A stretch of 41,123 bases of DNA from Triparma columacea (lineage: Eukaryota > Sar > Bolidophyceae > Parmales > Triparmaceae), in the NCBI GenBank assembly GCA_030267965.1, contig BRYA01000133.1:1-41123 (forward strand), given 5' to 3'. A model generated the notes under the pieces. That model saw only the letters and a program-made list of their open reading frames with translations. It was not told the DNA's origin and searched no databases. Each line of letters opens with the position of its first letter. The stretch's first letter is position 1. This document shows positions 1 through 11,946 of the stretch, one piece after another. The position numbers were made by a program, and so were the translations under genes.

Positions 1-215
1 CACCCTTTACACCCTTTACACCCTTTACACCCTTTACACCCTTTACACCCTTTACACCATTTACACCATTTACACCATTTACACCCTTTACACCCTTTAC
101 ACCCTTTACACCCTTTACACCCTTCACACCCTTTACACCCTTTACACACTTCACAAACTTCACACTCTTTTCACTCTTCACAACCCTTTACACCCTTCAC
201 ACACTTTACCTTCAC
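1..215. repeat. 9-bp minisatellite, CACCCTTTA unit
   Basis: The window opens inside a tandem array of the 9-base unit CACCCTTTA. It is nearly perfect to about position 148, with a short run of CACCATTTA variants near 55-80, and then decays into CACTTCACA and CACTCTTCA variants to about 215. The array touches the window edge, so its full length is unknown. The unit resembles but does not equal the plant-type telomere repeat CCCTAAA; I read it as an interstitial or subtelomeric minisatellite. Confidence 0.95.
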
Positions 216-224
216 ATTCACTTT

Positions 225-970
225 ACTTTTACACACACCCTACCTTTACACATACCATTCCATCTCATATCCTCCCCTCTTCTACTCTCATTCCTTATTT
301 CCTCACTCCTCTCCACAATTACACTCACCCTCCTTCCATTCATCTTTATACACATCTACTACACTTACAAACATCATTTCATCTTATACTCTCTTCTCTC
401 CTACTCTCTCTCCTTAACTTCTCTCACTCCTCTCCAAAACTACACTCACCCTCATTTAATTCATCTTCATACACATCTACTACACTTACACACATCATTT
501 TACTTTATACCCTCCTCTCTTCTACTCTCACTCCTTCACTCCTCTCACTTCTCTCACTTTTCTTCATATCTACACTCACCATCCTTTAATTCATCTTCAT
601 ACACATATACTACACTTACACATATCATTCCATCTTATACCCCCTCTCTCTTACTCTCCCTCCTTTACTCCTTTCACTCATCTCAAAAACTATACTCACC
701 TTTCTTTAATTCAACTTCATACTCATCTATTACACTTGCACACATAATTCCATCTTATACCCTCCTCCCTTCTTCTCTCACTATTTAACTCCTCTTCTTC
801 TCCACAACTACACTCACCCTCATTTACTTTTTCTTTATACACATCTACTACACTTACACACATCTCTCCACCTTATACCCTCCTCTTCTTTACTTTTATT
901 TCTTATCTCTTCTCTCTCCTAACCTTGATTACAATCACCCTCCTTTTTTTCATCTCAATACACATCTAAT
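225..970. repeat. Degenerate ~120-bp satellite, about six copies
   Basis: A pyrimidine-rich tandem repeat with a unit of about 120 bases. The landmark CACATCTACTACACTTACA (or a close variant) recurs near 351, 472, 602, 722, 840 and 961, giving spacings of 121, 130, 120, 118 and 121. Each unit also holds a TACACTCACCCTC-like block and a CTTATACCCTCCTCTCTTCTACTCTC-like block, given here only as a composition guide. The strand is almost free of G. No open frame of note is present. Confidence 0.85.
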
Positions 971-1200
971 ACTCTTCCAATATACTCACAAAACACCATA
1001 ACACATTTACAACTCTTCAAAATTCCATACACATCTACTACACTTCCACAATACTCACAAACCACTTTAACCCTTCCACAATACATTTTCTACACTTCCA
1101 TTATACTCACAAACCACTATAACGTTCCTACAATAAATCTATGATACCTCTACAATATTCCCAACAATAACAAATCAAATCAATTTTTCCTACAAATGTT
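971..1200. repeat. Short degenerate repeats and low-complexity DNA
   Basis: After the 120-base satellite, a second family appears: blocks like CACTTCCACAATACTCACAA start near 972, 1041 and 1093 (spacings 69 and 52). The stretch is A+C-rich and ends about 14 bases before the stop codon of the START/membrane gene, so it probably includes that gene's 3' untranslated region. I see no gene in it. Confidence 0.6.
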
Positions 1201-1213
1201 GCTGCCCCTTTAG

Positions 1214-4200
1214 TTAATCCCCATTCTCATCTTCAAGCGGCAAAACACTGCTTACTTTAGCCTTCCCACCTCCTACTTCTATAATATCTCCACCATCAGC
1301 GACTCCAACACTAGCTCTCCTAATACTTGCTCTTAAACCACCTGCTAGACCCCCCTCAGCATCAGCATCAACACTTGCTCTCCTCGCACTCTCTCTTCTT
1401 CTAGCATTTCCATCTGCTGGAATAAAATCTTCAGGTACTTTAGCCTTCACCAAATCAGTAAACCACTCTGGCTGCTCCTCTTCCCATTTAGCCCAGTTTA
1501 ATTCAACCCACTTCCTGAGTTTGCCCTCAATTGAAACCCAGTGATGCCTTGAATGCCCAAACACTTTTATCTTTGTTGCATCATTTTCTCCTTCAAGGAA
1601 AAATGACATTGTATATTCCTTTGATCTTTTTGTACTCCAGAAGGTGTGCCGGTACTTTTGCTCAGTGTTCAAAAAGAAGACAGCAAAGCATATGGTAGTT
1701 ATTAGTATGATATAGTTCGCTATAAATGATGCAATATCAATAGCTCTTTTGTCAACATTAGGTGAAGCTATATATATTGACACTGGTAGGCTTCCCATTG
1801 TCAACACAAGACCAAACAACCAGTACGCTCCCCCAACTTCATTAGGATGTCTAAACTGCGCGATTGAAGTGAAGTCTACTATGATCTTTGCTGACACTCT
1901 GAATAGAATACTACTGACAATCTCTGTGCTACCCCCCAATGGCAACCAATACCAGAAGTCTCCCCTCAATATCTTAACCAAAATGTACAGACCAAGGTCA
2001 GCTCCAATGTAGAGAAATGCCCAATTACCTCCAATCAACCCAAGAAGAACTATTGTTGTACACCTTATTAGAAGCATTCCTGCAGTGTACAGCAGCATGG
2101 ACACAAATACTACTGTTCTCTTGCTTGCTTTTGCTGGTATATATCCATAAAAGGTTGGTGCCACTTCTCTCATAGCAGGGTCTGTGTCCCAGTCATAACT
2201 TATTGTTGCTGAGGCAAAGCCTGTTGTAATTGCTGACACTGCAACTGAAAGCCATGCTGAAGTTCCAACATCTTTGCCACTGGTTGCTATAGCCATAAGT
2301 TGGATGATCACTCCAGGGATAGCCTCAGCAAACATCTCTGTCCCTTTCATAAGTGTCATCTCCATCATAGGGTCAGCTGCAGTCCCAACCTCTTGCTTTG
2401 CTGCAGTTGCCACTCTGTAAGCATCAACTGCAGGCTTGTACCCAAGCAAGATTGGAATCCACTCTTGTACCACCCTCTTCATCCCCAGCTTCCTGTTCTG
2501 TCCCCAAACAGCAAACATCTGCATCCCAATTGACACTGTCAAACTTGCCAAAGATGCATTGAAGTACCCATACTTGTTACCTTTCCTAAACATATAAGTC
2601 ACATACACATCAGTTAGCAAATCAGTCATGCTTGTGACAGCTCCAATTGTCACCCTCATCTTGACACCCCAAGGGACTTCCTCCATCAGCTTAAAGCCAA
2701 TCTTCTCGAGCAGAGGTCGAAACCAGCCATATTCTTCGTCGAGCTCCTTCAGAGCAGGGAACTGGTGCATCCACTCGTCGACAGCCGATTGCACCTGCGT
2801 AGTCGTTGCCAATGTCGACGCTAGGCTTTCGCCGATCTCCTCCCCGTCCTTCTTCTCCAGGTCCTTCGCTGCCCCCTCCACCTTCCTCATCCTGTGCAGC
2901 TTGTTCTTGACAACATTGCAAAGCATTGGTGTGACAAACACATACTTCTCTGCAGCCTTTCTCAGAACGTAGTTATTCCCAATAAAAGACCTGACAGCTT
3001 CCTCCTTTGTCATTCCCTTCTTCCTGAAACTCAATGCAACCAACAGTTGCTCTCCCAACAACTGTCCTATTTGTTTAGGATCTAGACCTGCATAGTCTTG
3101 TATAGTATCATTCGCAGCTAGTGAAGCAATCAATGAGCCTCCGTTGTCCATGCCAACACTTGCTCTCGCACTCTCTCTTCTTCTAGCATCTCCATCTGAT
3201 GGAATGAGCTCAACAGGTACCATAGCTTTCCTCACATCAGTAAACCAGTCCGGCTGCTCTTCTTCCCATTTAGCCCAGTTCAACTCAATCCATTTCTTAA
3301 TTTCTCCTTCAATTGAGACCCAGTGATGCCTGGAACTTCCAAACACTTTAATCTTTATTTCATCACTTTCCCCTTCAAGGAAATATGCCATTGACATATC
3401 CTTTGACCTCAGTGTACTCCAGAAGGTATGCCAGTACTTACTATCAATGTTCCAAAAGAAGACAAAAAAGCATACGATAGTTATTGGTAAGAAACCATTC
3501 ACAATCAATGATGCAATATCAATTGCTCTCTCATCAACATAGGGTGAAGCTATGTATATTGACACTGGTAGGCTTGCAATTGTTAACACAAGACCAAACA
3601 ACCAGTACGCTCCCCCAACTTCATTAGGATGTCTAAAATGCATCATTGAAGTGAAGTCTGTGATGATCTTTACAATCACTCTGAATAGAATACTTAGCAC
3701 AATCTCTGCGCTACCGCCCACTGGCAACCAATACCAGAAGTCTCCACTCAATATTTTAACCAACAAGTACAGGACAAGGTCAGCTCCAATGTAGAGAAAG
3801 ACCCAGCTACCTCCAATCAACCCAAGAAGAACTATTGTTGTACACCTTATGAGAAGCATCCCTGCTGTGAAGAGCCACATGGACACAAATACCACTGTTC
3901 TCTTGCTTGCTTTTGCTGGTATATATCCATAAAAGGCTGGAACCTGTTCTCTATTAGCAGGGCTTGTGTCCCAGTCATAACTAATTGTTGCAGAGGCAAA
4001 GCCTGTTGTAATTGCTGACACTGCAACTGAAAGCCATGCTGAAGTCCCAACATCTTTGCCACTGGTTGCTATAGCCATAAGTTGGATAATCACTCCAGGG
4101 ATAGCCTCAGCAAACATCTCTGTCCCTTTTGTGATTGTCATCTCAAACACTGCGTCAGCTGCAGTCCCAACCTCTTGCTTTGCCCCTGTTACAACCCTGT

Positions 4201-7042
4201 AAGCATCAACTGCAGGCTTGTACCCAAGCAAGATTGGAATCCACTCCCTTAACACCCTCTTCATCCCCAGCTTCCTGTACCCTGCCCAGATAGCGAACAT
4301 CTGAATCCCAATTGACAGTACCAAACTTGCCAAAGAAGCTTTAAAGTACCCATACTTCTTATCTCTCCAAAACATGTACGTCACATACACATCAGTCAGC
4401 AAATCGACCATGCTTGTGGCAGCACCAATAGTGACCCTTGCCTTTAAGCCTAAGGTAGACTTCATAAATAGTTTCTTGACAATCTCCTCAAGCATGGGCC
4501 TTAACCACACTTGTTCATTCATGACTTTTTGCACTTCAGTGAATCGATTCGCCCACTCATCTACAGCATGAGCAGCAGTCAAAGTAGTCAACATTGTTGC
4601 TGCCATTGCACTCCCAATCTCCCACCCCCTAACTTCCTCCTCACTCTTATCATCTCCCTCGTTAGCTGCTCTCCTTTTAAATTTGTTCATAACCACAGCA
4701 TACAGCATAGTTCTCATGAAACCATGCTGCTCTGTAATCTCTCTCAGTGGCCTATTGGCAGCAATAAATTGCCTCAGGACCTCTACTTCACTGTCCCAAA
4801 CAGTCCTTTTGTTCACTCTCTCCATCAGCTGCTCTCCAAACCTCCTCCCATCCTGTTCCCCTGCTTCAGTGCTATATAGAAGATTGTCGAAGTAGTAAGC
4901 AGCGTCAGTTGCCATACCCAGGTGCTTGATTGCACTCTTTTTGCTAGCAGCCTTTTCTAAACCTATTTGTCTAGTCATCATTTCAACGTCTGTCTTCATC
5001 TGGCCAGCCTCTGAGAACCTTACAGCTGTGAGATGCCCTTCGTGTTCAACTGTGATGACAAGCATCTTGTTGTTGACTCTATGAAGCTTAAGCTGGGAGT
5101 CCACTCCACTTTTGAAGTCCCAGAAGAATGCTGCAACTTCCTTGTGGGATGCTCTCACAGATATTGAAGTCTTCCCCCACCCCATTCCCTTCTCTGCCTT
5201 TATCAATGTCTGCCCAGTCAAGCCACTACTGATCTCTTGAGCTCCATCAATCTCGTCAAAGTGACTTTCAATCCCTGGTGCCCCCTCAATTGCAATCTCC
5301 TCAAACTTTGCAATGATCTGCTGTCTCTTGAAGGCATCAATCTTTTTGCTCTTATCAAACTTCTTCCGTAATTCAATCATGTTGCTTGCATACCTGGTTG
5401 ACAAGCGATTCATGACAAAACTTGGCGCAGAGATCTTGATGTCCATCTTCGAAGCAAATATTACTTTAGTCTGGGGAACACCACCAATGGTTGTGAGTGC
5501 TTCAAACATCCAGGTAGTTCTTCCTGATGCAAGCACTGTTTGAGAGCTCAATGGGAAGTCTTCGTTGAGCATGTCAGTGTCTTCGTACACGCTCCAACAT
5601 TTCTTTCCTCCCTCCTCTATCTGCCAGCAAACAAAGCTTCTGAACTCCCTATCAGAGAATCCTTGCACACCAAAATTCCTCCTCTTTAAATAAAGCTGTG
5701 AGTGGCCAGTCAATTTCTTTGTTTTGATCGCCTTTATCTTCTTCCCAATTTTGGCCAGCCTCTGCCTTGAATCCTTAATGAACTCGTATGCCACGCATTC
5801 TGCAAGTGAAGCATCAACGACAGCCTCACACACGCCAACCACAAGGCTTTCACCCTCAAGGTGCACAGTTTTCATCTTCACCCTGGGATCTGGACTCTTC
5901 AATTTCTTGAATTTATTGCTTGTCGTGCACTTTCCATAGAACTCCTTGCCGTCCCTCATTACGGCCTCCTCCTCCTTGGTATGATCTTGAGGCTCATTCT
6001 TAATAACATTTGCAAGGTATTCCAGCGCAGCCCTATCAATCTTGTCATCACTCTGGTGAAACTTCTTCCGCAATTCAATCATGCTGCTTGCATACATGGT
6101 TGACAAGCGATTCATGACAAAGTTTGGCACATAGCCCTTGATGTCTACCCTTGAAATAAATATGACTTTAGTCTGGGGAACGCCACCAGTGGTTGTGAGA
6201 GCTTCAAACATCCAGGTAGTTCTGACTGTTGCAAGCACAGTTTGAGAGCTCAATGGGAAATCTTCATCAAGCAAGTTGGTGTCCTTGTACACGGTCCAAC
6301 AGACCTTGTCTTCTTCCTCCTTTTGCCAGCAAATAAAGCTTCTCCATTCCCTATCAGAAAGCCCTCGTACCCCAAGACTCCTCCTGTTTAAATAAAGCTG
6401 TGAGTGGCCATTCAATTTCTTTGTTTCGATCGCCTTGTACTTCTTCCCAAGCTTGGCCTTCTTCTCCCTCGAATCCTTAATGAACTCATGTGCTACACAC
6501 TCCGCAATTGAAGTATCGATGACAGCTTCACACATCCCTATGGCTTGGGATTCCCCTTCAAGATGAATTAACTTCATTTTAACCCTAGGATCTGGACTCT
6601 TCACATTCTTGAATTTATTGCTTGCCATGCACTTCCTGTAGAACTCCTTACCGTCCCTCACCACTCCTTCCTCCTCTTCGCTATAATCCTGGGGCTCATT
6701 CCTAATAATATTGGCAAGAGCCTCCAGCGCAGCTTGGTCAATCTCCTCATCAGTCTGTTCGGTGTCACCGACACTGACTGGGGACAGTTGGATCCCTTTG
6801 ACTTTTTCGTTCTCAAGATTTTCGGCGTCGTCTAGCTCTCCGGGGGGATCGTCGACGCGAGTAACGCGTCCCCTCTCCATATCATTGTCATTGATCAACT
6901 CAACAATATTGTCAGGAGCACCTACAATCCCCTCGTTTACTTCGCTCTCGACGTCGACAAGTTTTCCTTTGTCAGTGGTACCCCTCTTAACTGCAGCGAC
7001 GACGCGCTTGTCCTCCAGCTTGGGACTCACTTCAGTGCTCAT
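1214..7042 (-). CDS. Giant START-domain / multi-membrane-segment protein with internal duplications
   Basis: A single uninterrupted frame of 1942 residues, starting at the ATG at 7042 and ending at TAA 1214-1216. Residues about 110-335 and 340-570 are two START-like (lipid-binding) modules. Each ends with the family's typical pattern (D-I-K, P-x-F-V-M-N-R, then a helix ELRKKF), and a third partial START-like start lies at about 620-720. Two membrane modules follow at about 870-1270 and 1464-1862. Each has roughly eight hydrophobic segments, a TDVYVTYMF motif (faintly XK-related-like), SYDWDT and FYGYIPAK. The tail is rich in RRRESAR-type serine/arginine. START domains bind lipids or sterols, so a membrane lipid-binding or transport role is plausible, but the function is inferred. 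No intron is needed. Both duplications are strong at DNA level. Base composition is patchy: short GC-rich, TCGACG-containing blocks sit inside otherwise AT-richer sequence. Confidence 0.85.
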   Translation of the reverse strand: MSTEVSPKLEDKRVVAAVKRGTTDKGKLVDVESEVNEGIVGAPDNIVELINDNDMERGRVTRVDDPPGELDDAENLENEKVKGIQLSPVSVGDTEQTDEEIDQAALEALANIIRNEPQDYSEEEEGVVRDGKEFYRKCMASNKFKNVKSPDPRVKMKLIHLEGESQAIGMCEAVIDTSIAECVAHEFIKDSREKKAKLGKKYKAIETKKLNGHSQLYLNRRSLGVRGLSDREWRSFICWQKEEEDKVCWTVYKDTNLLDEDFPLSSQTVLATVRTTWMFEALTTTGGVPQTKVIFISRVDIKGYVPNFVMNRLSTMYASSMIELRKKFHQSDDKIDRAALEYLANVIKNEPQDHTKEEEAVMRDGKEFYGKCTTSNKFKKLKSPDPRVKMKTVHLEGESLVVGVCEAVVDASLAECVAYEFIKDSRQRLAKIGKKIKAIKTKKLTGHSQLYLKRRNFGVQGFSDREFRSFVCWQIEEGGKKCWSVYEDTDMLNEDFPLSSQTVLASGRTTWMFEALTTIGGVPQTKVIFASKMDIKISAPSFVMNRLSTRYASNMIELRKKFDKSKKIDAFKRQQIIAKFEEIAIEGAPGIESHFDEIDGAQEISSGLTGQTLIKAEKGMGWGKTSISVRASHKEVAAFFWDFKSGVDSQLKLHRVNNKMLVITVEHEGHLTAVRFSEAGQMKTDVEMMTRQIGLEKAASKKSAIKHLGMATDAAYYFDNLLYSTEAGEQDGRRFGEQLMERVNKRTVWDSEVEVLRQFIAANRPLREITEQHGFMRTMLYAVVMNKFKRRAANEGDDKSEEEVRGWEIGSAMAATMLTTLTAAHAVDEWANRFTEVQKVMNEQVWLRPMLEEIVKKLFMKSTLGLKARVTIGAATSMVDLLTDVYVTYMFWRDKKYGYFKASLASLVLSIGIQMFAIWAGYRKLGMKRVLREWIPILLGYKPAVDAYRVVTGAKQEVGTAADAVFEMTITKGTEMFAEAIPGVIIQLMAIATSGKDVGTSAWLSVAVSAITTGFASATISYDWDTSPANREQVPAFYGYIPAKASKRTVVFVSMWLFTAGMLLIRCTTIVLLGLIGGSWVFLYIGADLVLYLLVKILSGDFWYWLPVGGSAEIVLSILFRVIVKIITDFTSMMHFRHPNEVGGAYWLFGLVLTIASLPVSIYIASPYVDERAIDIASLIVNGFLPITIVCFFVFFWNIDSKYWHTFWSTLRSKDMSMAYFLEGESDEIKIKVFGSSRHHWVSIEGEIKKWIELNWAKWEEEQPDWFTDVRKAMVPVELIPSDGDARRRESARASVGMDNGGSLIASLAANDTIQDYAGLDPKQIGQLLGEQLLVALSFRKKGMTKEEAVRSFIGNNYVLRKAAEKYVFVTPMLCNVVKNKLHRMRKVEGAAKDLEKKDGEEIGESLASTLATTTQVQSAVDEWMHQFPALKELDEEYGWFRPLLEKIGFKLMEEVPWGVKMRVTIGAVTSMTDLLTDVYVTYMFRKGNKYGYFNASLASLTVSIGMQMFAVWGQNRKLGMKRVVQEWIPILLGYKPAVDAYRVATAAKQEVGTAADPMMEMTLMKGTEMFAEAIPGVIIQLMAIATSGKDVGTSAWLSVAVSAITTGFASATISYDWDTDPAMREVAPTFYGYIPAKASKRTVVFVSMLLYTAGMLLIRCTTIVLLGLIGGNWAFLYIGADLGLYILVKILRGDFWYWLPLGGSTEIVSSILFRVSAKIIVDFTSIAQFRHPNEVGGAYWLFGLVLTMGSLPVSIYIASPNVDKRAIDIASFIANYIILITTICFAVFFLNTEQKYRHTFWSTKRSKEYTMSFFLEGENDATKIKVFGHSRHHWVSIEGKLRKWVELNWAKWEEEQPEWFTDLVKAKVPEDFIPADGNARRRESARRASVDADAEGGLAGGLRASIRRASVGVADGGDIIEVGGGKAKVSSVLPLEDENGD
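1370..2660 (-). repeat. Membrane-module duplication, C-terminal copy
   Basis: This DNA is a close copy of about 3152-4442 at a constant offset of 1782 bases (594 codons). The shared block CACTGGTAGGCTT starts at 1781 here and 3563 in the other copy. The blocks spanning CAACCAGTACGCTCCCCC and the SYDWDT/FYGYIPAK codons are nearly identical. Because identity extends to silent positions, the duplication is recent or maintained by gene conversion. Confidence 0.9.
3152..4442 (-). repeat. Membrane-module duplication, N-proximal copy
   Basis: Partner of the 1370-2660 copy, encoding residues about 870-1297 of the START/membrane protein. It ends at the C-terminal RRRESAR motif (near 3165-3190), matching that motif in the other copy (near 1380-1410). 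The phase is preserved, so the protein has two consecutive membrane modules joined by a 150-200 residue soluble linker. Confidence 0.88.
5310..6740 (-). repeat. START-module duplication (two tandem copies)
   Basis: Two START-like modules are encoded in tandem at an offset of 702 bases (234 codons). The string CTGGGGAA starts at 5471 in one copy and 6173 in the other, within matching CCAGGTAGTTCT contexts. Shared protein landmarks are EEEGVVRDGKEFY/EEEAVMRDGKEFY, SPDPRVKMK, GHSQLYL and TTWMFEALTT. Divergence is greater than between the membrane modules, suggesting an older duplication. Confidence 0.88.
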
Positions 7043-8142
7043 TTTAACACTTAAGTTAGTTTTTTTTATGTTCTAATGGCGCGCAAGGGTTAACGAACGG
7101 GTGCGGTAAGTTTTGTAGGTGTAAGCCAATATTCGCGTCCTATTTACGGAACAGATCTAAGAAATTTACGGAAGTTCCCCCCCAAAAAATCAAAGCGGAT
7201 TAAAAAAGAACATTGAAATTTGACGTTTCGCGAATTTTTATCCAAGGAAATGGAGATATACAATGTACTTCGAAAAACGATTCAAACTCTTACCTTCAAC
7301 GAATCGTATGGGGGGGGGGAATAAGTATTTTTGTTTCAACCTGGGAGGAGCCAAATGGGAGGTTGGAAGGTTAGGAGAGGGGGGGAGGGCTTGTTGCTCA
7401 ATAGGCAGAAATACTGGATATTGTGTGTACTAAAATCCGCTATTGATGGGCTACAGTCGCGGGGGGGGGATAAATTGTCATAAAACGTCGAAATGAGCTG
7501 AAATCCTCCCAACCATGCGGGACGAGGTCGGTCGGTACCTGGTTCCCATTTGTCCCCCCCACGAATGAATTTGGAAAACAAACGGCATGAGTCTCTTGAT
7601 TATTAATATATATCCATAATGGTAGCTCACCTGGTAAAATACGAGTGCGATATGCGATTCAAATGCTCCAAGCAATTTGAGAATCTCAAAACAAGAGCTG
7701 AAACAGCTGAAATTGTTTGTTAAATGGTATTCAAATTGACGATGCGGCCGCTGCTAACTAAGTAATAGGTAAAAGAAGACGTCTCAGGTTGACTTTTACA
7801 TATACAACCCTATATATGTAACCCTAATTCCACTGGCAGCAAGGATGAGGTTCGTAACCATTAAGCTAAGAACTTCCGGCCCGTCCAATCGACAATTCTA
7901 TCCGCTCTTAACTCCCCCCCCGCCTCCCCCTCCCCCCCAAAGCCAAACCAAGCCCATACCTAATCCGTACGCGCATCACTTAACGAATTGCAGGTTGAGC
8001 TTCTTACAATAGGGGGGCGGCGGAGCTCTTTGGCGGGGGGGGTGTTTGCGACCGCAGATGGCTGGTATGGGTGTCGAGGAGTCGAAATGAAAGACTTTGT
8101 TTGTTTTTTTGACATAACGCTTTGTCTTATCTGTGTTGTTAT
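7043..8142. other. Non-coding interval with G/C homopolymers
   Basis: About 1.1 kb between the START/membrane gene (start at 7042, same strand) and the MCM6 stop. It contains many homopolymer runs (for example G runs near 7312-7319, 7462-7470 and 8035-8042, and C runs near 7913-7940), an AT-rich part with TATATATG-type near-palindromes around 7800-7830, and no convincing coding frame. The part next to 7042 should hold the START gene's promoter; the part next to 8142 the MCM6 3' untranslated region. A tRNA-promoter-like segment is listed separately. Confidence 0.6.
7621..7668 (+). other. Possible tRNA-derived relic: A-box and B-box-like motifs
   Basis: TAGCTCACCTGG at 7623-7634 fits the RNA polymerase III A-box consensus. 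The surrounding bases form a four-pair D-arm (GCTC at 7625-7628 with GAGT at 7643-7646). GATTCAAATGC at 7656-7666 resembles a B box. The start-to-start spacing is only 33 bases and there is no room for an anticodon arm, so this is not an intact tRNA. It could be a tRNA pseudogene, a SINE head or chance. Confidence 0.3.
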
Positions 8143-11716
<3,574 letters not shown>

Positions 11717-11946
11717 TAACAACCTCTTTTTTGGGGTCAACTTTTTTGGGGAAACTTTGGAGGCCTTTTTCACACAACTCCTTCTAGGGGAAAACAAGCT
11801 CTACTTCGTCTCTATCGTACCTCGGAATTCATTGAGGGCTTAAAGTGTTAACGAAAAGACGGTATAATAAATCCAAGGTTAAGGTTAGGTTGCCAAAAGG
11901 ACGGTATAAAAGATCCTTTCCACCCTGTTACGTAGTGGTTTGTACT

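Noticed and set aside
1..215. Telomere
   Set aside because: The unit CACCCTTTA is nine bases and differs from the known CCCTAA and CCCTAAA telomere repeats; it also decays into other satellites.
1..970. CRISPR array
   Set aside because: The repeats are directly adjacent with no unique spacers, and the rest of the window is eukaryotic.
7336..7675. Small minus-strand frames in the 7-8 kb interval
   Set aside because: They depend on homopolymer runs, have no family features and overlap one another.
7836..7880. tRNA gene
   Set aside because: GGTTCGTAACC and TAGCTTAATGG resemble box motifs but lie on opposite strands and cannot form a cloverleaf.
11717..11797. Basic N-terminal extension of MCM6
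   Set aside because: The frame is open and rich in Lys/Pro, but its first codon is TTG and no ATG occurs upstream of 11716.
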